NCBI GenBank assembly: GCA_016794985.1
Contig: JAEUIQ010000075.1
Coordinates: forward strand, 62,001-126,000
Length of the DNA stretch: 64,000 nucleotides
Direction of reading: 5' to 3'
Source: Planctomycetaceae bacterium
GTDB taxonomy: Bacteria; Planctomycetota; Planctomycetia; Pirellulales; Pirellulaceae
Of the stretch, positions 44,961 to 53,681 are shown piece by piece. The stretch's first letter is position 1, and every line of letters begins with the position of its first letter. Position numbers and translations under genes: made by a program. A model generated the notes under the pieces. The model saw only the letters and a program-made list of their open reading frames with translations, was not told the DNA's origin and did not search any database.

Positions 44961-46376
44961 ATGACGACCCCAACTTCCCGTCCTGCCGTCCAAACGACGC
45001 AAGTCTGGACAATCTGGCTTTACCGCCTTTTGGACTGCTTGGCGATTGCTTACGGCGTGCATTTCATAACGGTTGTGATGCCGGAGTTTAACTCGGACAG
45101 TACGTTCTTGTCGTATCTGGTCGCCACGGGACTGTTCATGATCGTGGCCGAGTTTTTCGGGCTCTACCGCGACTGGAGTTCGGTCAATTTCGGCAAAGAG
45201 GCGGGCTGTTCGATCTTGGCTTGGACCGTAACGGTCGTGCTCCTGATGGCAATCGGGCAGTACAGTGTCTACACGCGAGAATTCCGGGCCGAAGCGCTGG
45301 CTGTCTGGTATCTTGTGGCACCCGTGATCGCGCTAGCCCTTCGAATCACTTATCGCTCGATTCGCAAAATGCTGTTGCAACGAGGGATTGGCCTGAAAAA
45401 ATATGCCGTGGTCGGGTGCAATCCCTTGGGTTTGGATTTGGTCAAAGGGATTTCTCAGTCAGAAGCGTTTCATCTTCAGTTTCATGGTTTCTATGAAGAT
45501 CGAGATGCGATTCGCACGCAAGCTGCCGTCAATAAGATGCCCGAACTTGCCGGACGGGTGGAAGATTTGATCAAGGAAGTCAAAGAGAACCGGGTTCAAG
45601 TCGTATTTATTTCGTTACCAATGCGCGCGGAAGCTCGTATTCAAAAGATCTTGGCGCAATTGGCTGATTCCACTGCCTCGGTTTACATCGTTCCCGACTT
45701 GTTCGTATTTCAGTTGATGCATTCCCGCTGGACGAATGTTCAAGGGCTGCCCGTCGTCAGCGTCTTTGAAAACCCGTTTTACGGTGTGGATGGCGTCTTC
45801 AAACGAGGCGTTGACCTTATCGTTGGAGCTATCGCTTTGGCTTTGGCCGCCATCCCCATGTTGATCGTGGCAGGAGCTGTAAAATTGACTTCCAAAGGAC
45901 CGGTATTCTTTAAACAAAAGCGTTACGGTTTGGACGGCAAGCCAATCGATGTCTGGAAGTTTCGTTCCATGACCGTTTGCGAGAATGGAGCCAAGGTTGT
46001 GCAGGCAACTAAAAATGATTCACGGCTCACGCCAATCGGCGGTTTCCTCCGCAAGACTTCTTTGGATGAGCTGCCGCAATTATTCAATGTGCTCAATGGA
46101 ACCATGAGCCTGGTCGGGCCACGCCCACACGCCAATGCCCACAACGAGTTTTACCGTACCCAGATCAGCGGTTACATGCTGCGACACAAAGTGAAGCCTG
46201 GGATAACCGGTTTGGCCCAAGTCAGTGGCTGCCGCGGAGAAACCGATACCTTAGACAAAATGGAAACACGGATTCGATTTGATCACCAGTACATTCGCGA
46301 GTGGTCGCTGCTGATGGACCTCAAGATCATGCTCAAAACAATGTTCGTGGTTCTGAAACGAGAAAACGCGTATTAG
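44961..46376 (+). CDS. Polyprenyl-phosphate sugar phosphotransferase (WcaJ-type)
   Basis: 471 residues. Four N-terminal membrane helices precede a Rossmann-like middle domain (GIGLKKYAVVGCNPLGLD), and the C-terminal bacterial sugar transferase domain has a membrane-embedded helix (VDLIVGAIALALAAIPMLIV), the FKQKRYGLDGK and WKFRSM segments, and TSLDELPQLFNVLNG followed by SLVGPRPHA. Such enzymes load the first sugar-1-phosphate on undecaprenyl phosphate to start exopolysaccharide synthesis at the inner membrane. Glucose is the common substrate but cannot be confirmed. No other polysaccharide genes are nearby. ATG 44961 was chosen over upstream in-frame starts. Confidence 0.93.
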   Translation: MTTPTSRPAVQTTQVWTIWLYRLLDCLAIAYGVHFITVVMPEFNSDSTFLSYLVATGLFMIVAEFFGLYRDWSSVNFGKEAGCSILAWTVTVVLLMAIGQYSVYTREFRAEALAVWYLVAPVIALALRITYRSIRKMLLQRGIGLKKYAVVGCNPLGLDLVKGISQSEAFHLQFHGFYEDRDAIRTQAAVNKMPELAGRVEDLIKEVKENRVQVVFISLPMRAEARIQKILAQLADSTASVYIVPDLFVFQLMHSRWTNVQGLPVVSVFENPFYGVDGVFKRGVDLIVGAIALALAAIPMLIVAGAVKLTSKGPVFFKQKRYGLDGKPIDVWKFRSMTVCENGAKVVQATKNDSRLTPIGGFLRKTSLDELPQLFNVLNGTMSLVGPRPHANAHNEFYRTQISGYMLRHKVKPGITGLAQVSGCRGETDTLDKMETRIRFDHQYIREWSLLMDLKIMLKTMFVVLKRENAY

Positions 46377-46383
46377 GCTCTCG

Positions 46384-46911
46384 CTACGCGGTTGGACCTC
46401 GTTTGATGAAACGACGCAGGCCCAGGCCAGGCGAATTTGCTCCGTCCTTGGCCTGACTCTCTGGGGATACGGCAACCGAAGAATCAAGTTTGCCATGAAC
46501 CACCGGACTGGCATCGTCGGACAACAATCGGTCCAGAACTCCGTTAACAAACGACGGTGAATCTTTGCCGCCCAAACGTTTGGCCAGACGAATCGCTTCA
46601 TCAATGGCGACCGCTTTGGGCGTGCTGCCCGAACGACATTCGAAGGCGGCCATTCGAATGAGGCTGCGATCGACCGCCGACATGCGATACACGCTCCAGT
46701 GTTCGGCAGCAGCTTCAATCTCGGGATCAAGTTTTTCTTTCTGCGATCGCGTGCCATCGACCAACCACCACGCAAAGTCAGCCAACACTGCGTCCGACTC
46801 CACTTGGTCAAGGACATATTGACGATCCAAATCCCGAGATCGTTGCGGATTGAATTCGTCTTGAAACAGCAGCTGTACCGCCGCTTGTCGAGCGATTGTG
46901 CGTCTTGACAT
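46384..46911 (-). CDS. nusB: Transcription antitermination factor NusB
   Basis: 175 residues. The NusB helix bundle is evident: RRTIARQAAVQLLFQDEF at the N-terminus and DRSLIRMAAFECR plus AIDEAIRLAKRLGGKDSPSF, with the conserved FVNGVLDRL end. It joins S10/NusE on boxA RNA of rRNA transcripts. A flexible tail of about 40 residues follows. ATG at 46911 lies 4 bases after the ribH stop. It is the last gene of the coaE-rho-ribH-nusB cluster and is tail-to-tail with the sugar transferase gene, 7 bases apart. Confidence 0.95.
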   Translation of the reverse strand: MSRRTIARQAAVQLLFQDEFNPQRSRDLDRQYVLDQVESDAVLADFAWWLVDGTRSQKEKLDPEIEAAAEHWSVYRMSAVDRSLIRMAAFECRSGSTPKAVAIDEAIRLAKRLGGKDSPSFVNGVLDRLLSDDASPVVHGKLDSSVAVSPESQAKDGANSPGLGLRRFIKRGPTA

Positions 46912-46915
46912 GGGA

Positions 46916-47425
46916 TCAACGCTCACTTCCGACGTGGTCAAGTGATCGGTTCCAAGCTTGAATCGCTTTGAGGTTCCGCATCATTTGCAATACGGCCGCA
47001 GCGGCTTCTTCGCCTTTGTTTCCCATCACGCCACCGCTCCGCTGCAACGCCTGTTCGACATCATTGCACATCAGAACACCCATCGCGATGGGCACGTTGT
47101 ACTGACTGGACATTTCGCACAATCGCAAGGAAATTGCACGATTCAGATGTTGATCGTGGGTCGTTTCACCCTTGATCACGGCACCCAAACAAACGATTCC
47201 ATCGAGGTGCCGCGCAGCCGCCAACGGTTGTGCCGCCTGCGGCAGTTCCCAGGCTCCCGGAACTTTGACAATCAAGATTCGCTCCGTGGGAACACCCCCA
47301 GAGATTAGCGTTTCTACAGCGGCTTTTGATAGTGACTCGGTGATATGTGGATTGTATTCCGCCACCACCACGGCCACTCGACAGTCCGCCAAACTAAAGG
47401 CATTGAGATCCAGCGTTTTTACCAC
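46916..47425 (-). CDS. ribH: 6,7-dimethyl-8-ribityllumazine synthase
   Basis: 169 residues. The enzyme condenses 5-amino-6-ribitylaminouracil with 3,4-dihydroxy-2-butanone-4-phosphate, the penultimate riboflavin step. Conserved parts include EYNPHITESL, KVPGAWELPQAAQ, GAVIKGETTHDQ (catalytic His in the THD segment), and the terminal GNKGEEAA. GTG at 47425 has GGAAAG upstream. RibH and NusB are a frequent neighbouring pair in bacteria; here 4 bases separate them. Confidence 0.96.
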   Translation of the reverse strand: MVKTLDLNAFSLADCRVAVVVAEYNPHITESLSKAAVETLISGGVPTERILIVKVPGAWELPQAAQPLAAARHLDGIVCLGAVIKGETTHDQHLNRAISLRLCEMSSQYNVPIAMGVLMCNDVEQALQRSGGVMGNKGEEAAAAVLQMMRNLKAIQAWNRSLDHVGSER

Positions 47426-47451
47426 CGATTACTTTCCAAAAAAACGTGCGA

Positions 47452-49161
47452 CTACATCCGTTCTGGATTGATGCCCATTAAGAATTCCGCATTCGATCTA
47501 GTTTTTGCCAATTTCTTCAGCAGACTTTCGAGGGCGTCCGCAGGATTGAGGTCTGCCAAGACTCGGCGAACGGCGTTGATTCTCCGATACTCCTCCGGCT
47601 CGATCAACCGTTCTTCTCGTCGAGTTCCACTGGCATTCAAGTCGATTGCGGGCAGAATCCGCCGGTCCGCCAAGCCCCGATCCAAGACGATTTCCATGTT
47701 TCCCGTGCCCTTGAATTCTTCGAAGATGACGTCGTCCATGCGGCTGCCAGTATCAATCAAGGCGGTCGCGACGATCGTCAACGAACCGCCCTCTTCCACT
47801 TTGCGTGCTGATCCGAAAAATGCTTTGGGGAACTGCATGGCAGATGCATCTAGTCCTCCGCTCATGGTCTTCCCGCCTTGTGGCAACGAGGCGTTGTAGG
47901 CGCGTGCCAATCGCGTGATCGAGTCCATCAGCACGACCACATCTAATCCGCATTCGACCAGTCGTTTCGCTTTGGTAGCTACCATTTCGGCAACTTGGAT
48001 GTGCCGAGCGGGACTTTCGTCGAATGTACTGCTGATGACTTCGCATTGGCCGCCAATGACCGCGTGGCGCTTCATGTCCGTGACCTCTTCCGGCCGCTCG
48101 TCAATCAACAGGATGATGACATGCACCTCCGGAAAATTCTTTTGAACCGCGATGGCCATCTTCTGCAGCAGCATGGTCTTGCCCGCACGCGGGGGACTGA
48201 CAATCAAGCCTCTTTGACCAAAACCCAGCGGACACATCATGTCGATCAATCTTGTGGCCATTTCATGCGGTTCGTGTTCCAAGCGAATCCGTGAATCGGG
48301 ATGAACCGGGGTCAACTCGTCAAATCGCTTGACCTGAGCCCCCGCCTTGGGATCGCGATAGTTGATGGCATCCACTCGCAGGAGTGCGAAATAACCTTCG
48401 TTTTCCTTCGGCGGACGAATCTGCCCGGCAACCATCATTCCATCACGTAAGCCAAACTTTCGGATCTGACTGGGCGAAACGTAGATGTCGTCAGGTCCAC
48501 TTTGATAATGGTTCTTCGCGCTCCGTAAGAATCCGAATCCGTCCGGCAATACTTCGAGAGTCCCCTCACCGTAGATCAGCCCGCGAGCCTTCAAGCGTCG
48601 CTTCATGATCTGATAGATCAATTGCTGGCGATTGGCTTCCTCGACTTTTTCGACCTGCTCACGAGTGGCGACTTCTTTTAGTTCTTCTGTACTCAAAAGG
48701 TGCAATTCCGCGATCGCCACGCCATCACTCGGCTGTGTCACCCGATCGCCCGCTTTGGCCCGGTCGCCCTCGATGCTGATGCGTTCCGACAACGACAATG
48801 GTTCACCGGCCGCTTCGATTTCAGACAACCGTCGGTTGGCGGCCTCCGGCAAGTGACTTGCGGGCCCACGAGAGCCGCGCCCAGAACGCCGCATGTCGTG
48901 GTTCGATGTTCGCGCCTGGGAATTGGAGCGACCGCCTTGATGACGGTGTGGCTGAGATCTTTGAAAGTGAGGATTGTGCGCACCGGTCTGCGACGATCTG
49001 CCTAGATTGGATCGACGTTCCATCGGGGGCGGATTAGATGCCCGTGAATTCGGCTGCGACCCAGGAATCCTTGGTCCCGGCCCAGGTATCGAGGTCGGGC
49101 GATTCACGCGTTCATCGGATTCCGGTTCTGGTTCGGACGAGTTTGGATCGAAATTTGACAT
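47452..49161 (-). CDS. rho: Transcription termination factor Rho
   Basis: 569 residues. A disordered N-terminal arm of about 130 residues rich in Ser, Asn, Pro, Arg and Gln precedes a Rho N-terminal helix bundle ([17 protein letters not shown]), the cold-shock-like RNA-binding domain with RNP motif DGFGFLR (207-213), and the RecA-like helicase with P-loop [11 protein letters not shown] (about 323-333), [11 protein letters not shown] and the secondary RNA-binding loop QGGKTMSGG. Typical bacterial Rho is about 420 residues. It lies between coaE and ribH, 26 bases before ribH. Confidence 0.95.
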   Translation of the reverse strand: MSNFDPNSSEPEPESDERVNRPTSIPGPGPRIPGSQPNSRASNPPPMERRSNLGRSSQTGAHNPHFQRSQPHRHQGGRSNSQARTSNHDMRRSGRGSRGPASHLPEAANRRLSEIEAAGEPLSLSERISIEGDRAKAGDRVTQPSDGVAIAELHLLSTEELKEVATREQVEKVEEANRQQLIYQIMKRRLKARGLIYGEGTLEVLPDGFGFLRSAKNHYQSGPDDIYVSPSQIRKFGLRDGMMVAGQIRPPKENEGYFALLRVDAINYRDPKAGAQVKRFDELTPVHPDSRIRLEHEPHEMATRLIDMMCPLGFGQRGLIVSPPRAGKTMLLQKMAIAVQKNFPEVHVIILLIDERPEEVTDMKRHAVIGGQCEVISSTFDESPARHIQVAEMVATKAKRLVECGLDVVVLMDSITRLARAYNASLPQGGKTMSGGLDASAMQFPKAFFGSARKVEEGGSLTIVATALIDTGSRMDDVIFEEFKGTGNMEIVLDRGLADRRILPAIDLNASGTRREERLIEPEEYRRINAVRRVLADLNPADALESLLKKLAKTRSNAEFLMGINPERM

Positions 49162-49302
49162 CGCTGACTGCCTTTTTCAAGCGAACAATGGAGGGAGGAT
49201 TAGGATGGTGGTCGTCGCCAACCGGATTCGGTGGCGATCAAAAAAAGCGGCGGGAGCTTCATAGTTCGTTTGGGCCAAACTGCAAAGCAATCGGCAAATG
49301 GC

Positions 49303-49908
49303 TCAATTGGAAACTAACGATTTCCAAATCATTCGCACTTGCGCAAGTGTGTCGGCGGGGGAACCGTTATTGTCGATCGACCAAGTCGAACGAGCTAACT
49401 TCTCTTCCAGCGACGTCTGGAGCGACTCGCGACGCTGCCATTCTTCACGAGTCCACCCCCGGGCTTGAGCTCGCGACATTCGTTGAGTTTCGTCAGCATC
49501 GACAAAAATCAACTTGTCGCACAACCTGTCCCATCCGGCTTGAATTAAAACAGGTGCATCCAAGACCACGACTTGAATCGATGGGTCCAAACGCCACTGT
49601 TCGAGTTGATCTTCGATCTGCTCCGCGACAAGTGGGTGAACCAAAGCCTCCAGCCATGCGAGTTCCGATTTTGCTCCCGGGTTTGAAGCAAAAACAATAC
49701 TTGCAACTTGCCGACGATCCAGGTTGCCTTGCTGGTCAAGCACGTGAGTTCCCCAGCGTTGACTTATGGCATGCAACACCGAAGGGAGGCGATAGGCTTC
49801 GTGGACCATCGCATCCGCGTCGATCCATTTTGCTCCTAAGTCTTGAAAAGCACGGCTGACAAAGCTCTTGCCGCTGGCAATCCCGCCAACGATTCCAATC
49901 AGCTTCAT
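49303..49908 (-). CDS. coaE: Dephospho-CoA kinase
   Basis: 201 residues. It phosphorylates dephospho-CoA at the 3'-OH, the final step of coenzyme A synthesis. The Walker A loop GGIASGKSFV is near the N-terminus, followed by WIDADAMVHEAY and the conserved LVHPLVAEQI and VVLDAPVLIQAGW. ATG at 49908. First gene of the coaE-rho-ribH-nusB run, with 141 bases to rho. Confidence 0.95.
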   Translation of the reverse strand: MKLIGIVGGIASGKSFVSRAFQDLGAKWIDADAMVHEAYRLPSVLHAISQRWGTHVLDQQGNLDRRQVASIVFASNPGAKSELAWLEALVHPLVAEQIEDQLEQWRLDPSIQVVVLDAPVLIQAGWDRLCDKLIFVDADETQRMSRAQARGWTREEWQRRESLQTSLEEKLARSTWSIDNNGSPADTLAQVRMIWKSLVSN

Positions 49909-50237
49909 TTGGGTTTGGTCGAGTGGAAAAGTTAGGTAGGGAGGAAGGGATGGTCAAGCAACCACCGGATTCAACGCCGATCATCAAGCAACAATACCTG
50001 ACTGGAAATCAACGTCCTTCGAAAACAAATCGTTGTAACCAGAATTCGATGGTGTTGATCGATATGCGAGAATCCGCCCACATTTTAAACGACCTCACGT
50101 GGGTTGGAAAGTGTTTTTCGCAGGAACAAGTGGGAATTTGCCGAACTTGTCAGAACGATACATCTACCAATCGGTTATCATGATCTTGGGGCCTCAGCCG
50201 CCAAAGGGTTCGTCAGATAGGTACCAAAAACGAAGCA
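49909..50237. other. Divergent intergenic region between coaE and the DUF3667-like gene
   Basis: About 329 bases between divergent genes. An 86-codon open frame on the plus strand (49923-50183) has no family likeness and looks non-coding. Promoters for both sides should lie here; none could be assigned with confidence. Confidence 0.4.
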
Positions 50238-51071
50238 ATGAATGACGTCGGAATCCGGTGCCGAAACTGCGATACGGAAATGCTTGGGAACTACTGTTAC
50301 GGTTGCGGGCAACGAATCGTCCAGCGACGGCTGTCATTGGCGGAGATCCTCTGGGAGTTTCCCGGCAAAGTATTCAGCCTAGAACGTGGGTTATGGCTGA
50401 CTTTTCTGGCCTTACTGGTTCGGCCCGGACAAGTTTGCCTCGATTATGTTCACGGACGCCGGCAAATCTACGTGAACCCGGTGAGCTACTTTCTGATCGC
50501 TGCATCGGTGCAGCTGGCATCGTTGTGGTTCACCGCGCCCATCGTGCGGCAATCCGTCAGCCAATCCCTCAGCGCAGGTCGGCAGAACCCGGCCCAAGCG
50601 GCTGCATTTGAGCGAATGGACAAGATTTTAGGTGGCGATTCCGGCGCGGCGATGGCGGACGTCTATTTGACCGTCATCGTTCAGGCTTACACCTATTTGG
50701 CCGTCATCGCCTTTGCGGTTCCTTTAGCGTTGGCTTTGTGGGTCTTTCACCGCCGTTGCCACTATCATTTTGCTGAGCTAATGGTCTTCTCGCTTTATGT
50801 CACAGCGCAATGTTTGATCGTGACCGCATTTACGACCCCGATCTTTTCCCGTTTGGGGACCGTGGCTCAGATGCTGACCGCCCAAGGGTTTTATATCTTC
50901 ATGGCGGTTTGGGCCCATGGTCGTTTCTTTCCGCCCGGTGTGGGACGCCGCTTTTTAACCCTGAGCGCGATGATGTTTGCGATGGGCTGTTTCTTCATCA
51001 GCATCATCATGTTGTTCACGTTGTCTTGGGCCAGCTATTTGATTTGGTTGGAAAGCCGCAACATAAACTAG
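50238..51071 (+). CDS. DUF3667-like membrane protein with N-terminal zinc ribbon
   Basis: 277 residues. A short zinc-ribbon-like head (Cys8, Cys11, Cys20, Cys23; the GNYCYGCGQ motif) is followed by an amphipathic segment (ALLVRPGQVCLDYVHGRRQI) ending in NPVSYF, then about four membrane helices. This arrangement matches DUF3667 proteins, whose role is unknown. ATG at 50238. It stands alone, divergent from coaE. Confidence 0.85.
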   Translation: MNDVGIRCRNCDTEMLGNYCYGCGQRIVQRRLSLAEILWEFPGKVFSLERGLWLTFLALLVRPGQVCLDYVHGRRQIYVNPVSYFLIAASVQLASLWFTAPIVRQSVSQSLSAGRQNPAQAAAFERMDKILGGDSGAAMADVYLTVIVQAYTYLAVIAFAVPLALALWVFHRRCHYHFAELMVFSLYVTAQCLIVTAFTTPIFSRLGTVAQMLTAQGFYIFMAVWAHGRFFPPGVGRRFLTLSAMMFAMGCFFISIIMLFTLSWASYLIWLESRNIN

Positions 51072-51365
51072 GCCAAACTTTAGTCGAAACGAGATACGAT
51101 ATTCCAGACGTCCTTCCCGCTAAACATTTGTTTGCCAGCATATTCCGACGAACTAGATAGAGAAAATTCATTCACTAGCTCAAACAGCGATTGTCAAACT
51201 TTCGGCGTGTCGCTATCGTGATCGCACTGCCTGGCGGCTCCGCGTGAAAATGGGAGCAACACGCTATGGCGAATCCTAACGGGACTGTTTGTTGAAGGGC
51301 TCTCCTTTCAATAAACATTTTCGTTTGCAACATGAATCAACAACTTGAACTGAAGGAATCGCCCC

Positions 51366-52145
51366 ATGAAGCGCGTGGTCGCCGTATTTTTCTTCGCAAT
51401 CTCGCTGTTTCTGTTGCTGCAAGGAACTGCTTCTGCAACCTTGGTCCTGGACACTACAAAAACAGAGTGTTTCTTCGATTTTAACTCGGTGGCAGGTGGG
51501 TTGCCCGGGTCTTCTACCGTCCCGACCGGAATGTACTTTCGAAACGTGACCAATCTCGCGTCGAATCCTTATGGTGTGAACGCGACTTTCGTGCCGAACC
51601 ATACGTCTTGGACTGACACCACGGCTTACAATTTCCGAAATTCGGCCTCTCCCAGTGGTGGCGGACAGGACAGCGCTAGCAATAGTAACCGTCTGATAGC
51701 CGCTCGAGTATCGAGCCCAAGTTTTCATTTTCAATTCCAAGACACGATTGGATTGAGCGGTTTTCGACTCAGATTCGATTTATGGACGTTGGTTAATAAC
51801 TCGGCGACGACTACATTTACGGTGCGGTGGGCAGCGGGTCCTTCTGCAACTCCAACCTTTCATACGATTGGTTCTCCATTTGCACACAACGGAGGTTTGG
51901 TGCAATTCGATGCCGAAATTGGGGCGGCCTTCGCTAATTCATCACAGATAATGAACATTCAGATTCTTGCAACCAGCGTAAGTCCCACTGGTGCGACGGC
52001 GTTGACACGCGATGTCTTTGGTCTCGATAACTTTAGATTGAGTTATACGCCGCCGGCAGCTGTCCCTGAACCAACGTCAATTCTTTGCGTGGGTTTCGGC
52101 GTGCTTGGCATCTTGATTCGGCGACCAAGTCGTTTGCGTGGCTAG
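51366..52145 (+). CDS. PEP-CTERM sorting-domain protein, exported
   Basis: 259 residues. A signal peptide (about 1-24) is followed by a beta-rich Ser/Thr/Asn-rich body without a recognised domain. The C-terminus has VPEPTSILCVGFGVLGILIRR: a VPEP motif, a membrane helix and a basic end, the PEP-CTERM sorting signal handled by exosortase/archaeosortase-type systems. It is the only such protein in the window. GAAGGAATCGCCCC precedes the ATG. No exosortase is visible here. Confidence 0.9.
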   Translation: MKRVVAVFFFAISLFLLLQGTASATLVLDTTKTECFFDFNSVAGGLPGSSTVPTGMYFRNVTNLASNPYGVNATFVPNHTSWTDTTAYNFRNSASPSGGGQDSASNSNRLIAARVSSPSFHFQFQDTIGLSGFRLRFDLWTLVNNSATTTFTVRWAAGPSATPTFHTIGSPFAHNGGLVQFDAEIGAAFANSSQIMNIQILATSVSPTGATALTRDVFGLDNFRLSYTPPAAVPEPTSILCVGFGVLGILIRRPSRLRG

Positions 52146-52265
52146 GATTGTCGCAGCCATTTTATTGATGATGGGTGGGTGCGCGTCATGCACCAAACCG
52201 ACGATTAGTCCACCGCGCGTGAACAGTAACGACGATTCGAACCGTTATTTCACGCGGCATTTTGC

Positions 52266-52303
52266 ATCAAAAAACGGCATCACAGATTTCTGTGATGCCG
52301 TTT
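52266..52303 (-). terminator. Perfect-stem rho-independent terminator of metK
   Basis: AAACGGCATCACAG (52272-52285), loop ATTT, CTGTGATGCCGTTT (52290-52303): a 14-bp perfect stem. On the minus strand the stem is followed by T6, 33 bases after the metK stop. On the plus strand only TTTC follows, so it is weaker for the PEP-CTERM gene. Confidence 0.9.
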
Positions 52304-52335
52304 CATGTTAACCGATTGAACGCGGTATCAACAAA

Positions 52336-53508
52336 TTACGCGGTCAGCGCTGCGGCCTTTTCCGACAGCTCAGCCGCCTTCGAAGTTGCTTCCCACGGGA
52401 AAATGTTGCGTCCAAAATGACCGCCAACAGCTGTCGGCGTGTAGATTGGTCGCAGCAAATCCAAGTACTTGATGATCCCGCCTGGGCTCAACGGAAATAC
52501 TTCCTTGACCAAGCTGCAAATCGCCGCATCGTCAATTTTTCCGGTTCCCTGAGTATCAACGTGAACGCTGACCGGTTGGCTGACGCCAATCGCGTAGGCC
52601 AACTGGACTTCGCAGCGATTGGCCAAGCCCGATGCCACAATGTTCTTCGCAACGTGGCGAGCCATGTAGGCGGCGCTGCGATCGACCTTGGTCGGATCTT
52701 TACCGCTGAACGCCCCACCGCCGTGCCGACCCCAACCACCGTACGTATCGACAATAATCTTGCGTCCGGTCAAACCGCAGTCGCCATGCGGGCCACCCAC
52801 CACAAACTTGCCCGTGGGGTTGATGTGATACTTGATCTCACCGGTCACCAATTCTGCAGGCAACAATGGCTTGATGATCTTTTCAATCACAAACTTTTTG
52901 ATTTCGTCTTGCGAGACTTCCGGGCTATGCTGCGTTGACACAACGACCGTATCGATTCGTGTTGGTGTGACACCATCGTATTCGACGGTCACTTGGCTCT
53001 TGCTGTCCGGACGCAACCACTTCACTTCGCCTTTTTGCCGAGCTTCCGACAAACGATCCAAGATCTTGTGCGAGAGACTGATAGGCAGCGGCATCAATTC
53101 GGCTGTCTCATCACATGCAAATCCAAACATCAAGCCCTGATCCCCAGCACCGGTTTCCTTACCGGCAGCGGCGTTGTCGTCCACGCCTTGGGCAATATCG
53201 GGGCTCTGCTTATCAATCGCGACCATCACGGCGCACGTTTTACCGTTGATGCCCATCGCGTCATCGGTGTAGCCCGCGCGACAAACTGCCTCGCGAACCA
53301 CCGTTTGAAAATCGATGGTGCCCTTGCTCGTAATCTCCCCAGCCACAACCACTAGCCCAGTTGTAACCAAGGTCTCGCAAGCGACGCGACTTTTGGGGTC
53401 TTGAGCCAAAAAGGCATCCAAAACACTGTCGGAAATTTGGTCAGCCAGTTTATCCGGGTGACCCATACTGACTGATTCGCTTGTAAACAAATACTTTCCT
53501 GAACCCAC
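52336..53508 (-). CDS. metK: S-adenosylmethionine synthetase
   Basis: 390 residues. It makes S-adenosylmethionine from methionine and ATP. The [18 protein letters not shown] head, the phosphate-loop hexapeptide [28 protein letters not shown] and the [10 protein letters not shown] end are all intact. Start is GTG at 53508 with AGGAG ten bases upstream. I saw no SAM or SAH riboswitch fold in the 170-base leader. Monocistronic, with its own terminator. Confidence 0.97.
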   Translation of the reverse strand: MGSGKYLFTSESVSMGHPDKLADQISDSVLDAFLAQDPKSRVACETLVTTGLVVVAGEITSKGTIDFQTVVREAVCRAGYTDDAMGINGKTCAVMVAIDKQSPDIAQGVDDNAAAGKETGAGDQGLMFGFACDETAELMPLPISLSHKILDRLSEARQKGEVKWLRPDSKSQVTVEYDGVTPTRIDTVVVSTQHSPEVSQDEIKKFVIEKIIKPLLPAELVTGEIKYHINPTGKFVVGGPHGDCGLTGRKIIVDTYGGWGRHGGGAFSGKDPTKVDRSAAYMARHVAKNIVASGLANRCEVQLAYAIGVSQPVSVHVDTQGTGKIDDAAICSLVKEVFPLSPGGIIKYLDLLRPIYTPTAVGGHFGRNIFPWEATSKAAELSEKAAALTA

Positions 53509-53641
53509 GGTGGAGCAACTCCTAATTGTTAAGTGCCCGTCTTCTTATCAAAACGCCTAAAAAGGCATACATCTCAATGGCCGATCACGTTAGATACCAA
53601 TTTCCGGCGCGTCGCCCGGACGGCACACAACGCGGCGTAAA

Positions 53642-53666
53642 CCCCAGCATTCTATTTGAACTGGGG
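53642..53666 (-). terminator. Weak hairpin after the HDOD gene
   Basis: CCCCAG (53642-53647) pairs with CTGGGG (53661-53666) around a 13-base loop, about 16 bases beyond the HDOD gene's stop on the minus strand. Only TTT follows, so the terminator call is weak. Confidence 0.4.
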
Positions 53667-53681
53667 CAAACCTCAATGGGC

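Noticed and set aside
49923-50183. 86-codon plus-strand ORF in the coaE/DUF3667 gap
   Set aside because: No ribosome site, no domain, and its composition resembles intergenic sequence.
53509-53681. SAM riboswitch in the metK leader
   Set aside because: I found no SAM-I, SAM-II or SAH core motif; the only hairpin (CCCCAG/CTGGGG) belongs to the end of the HDOD gene.
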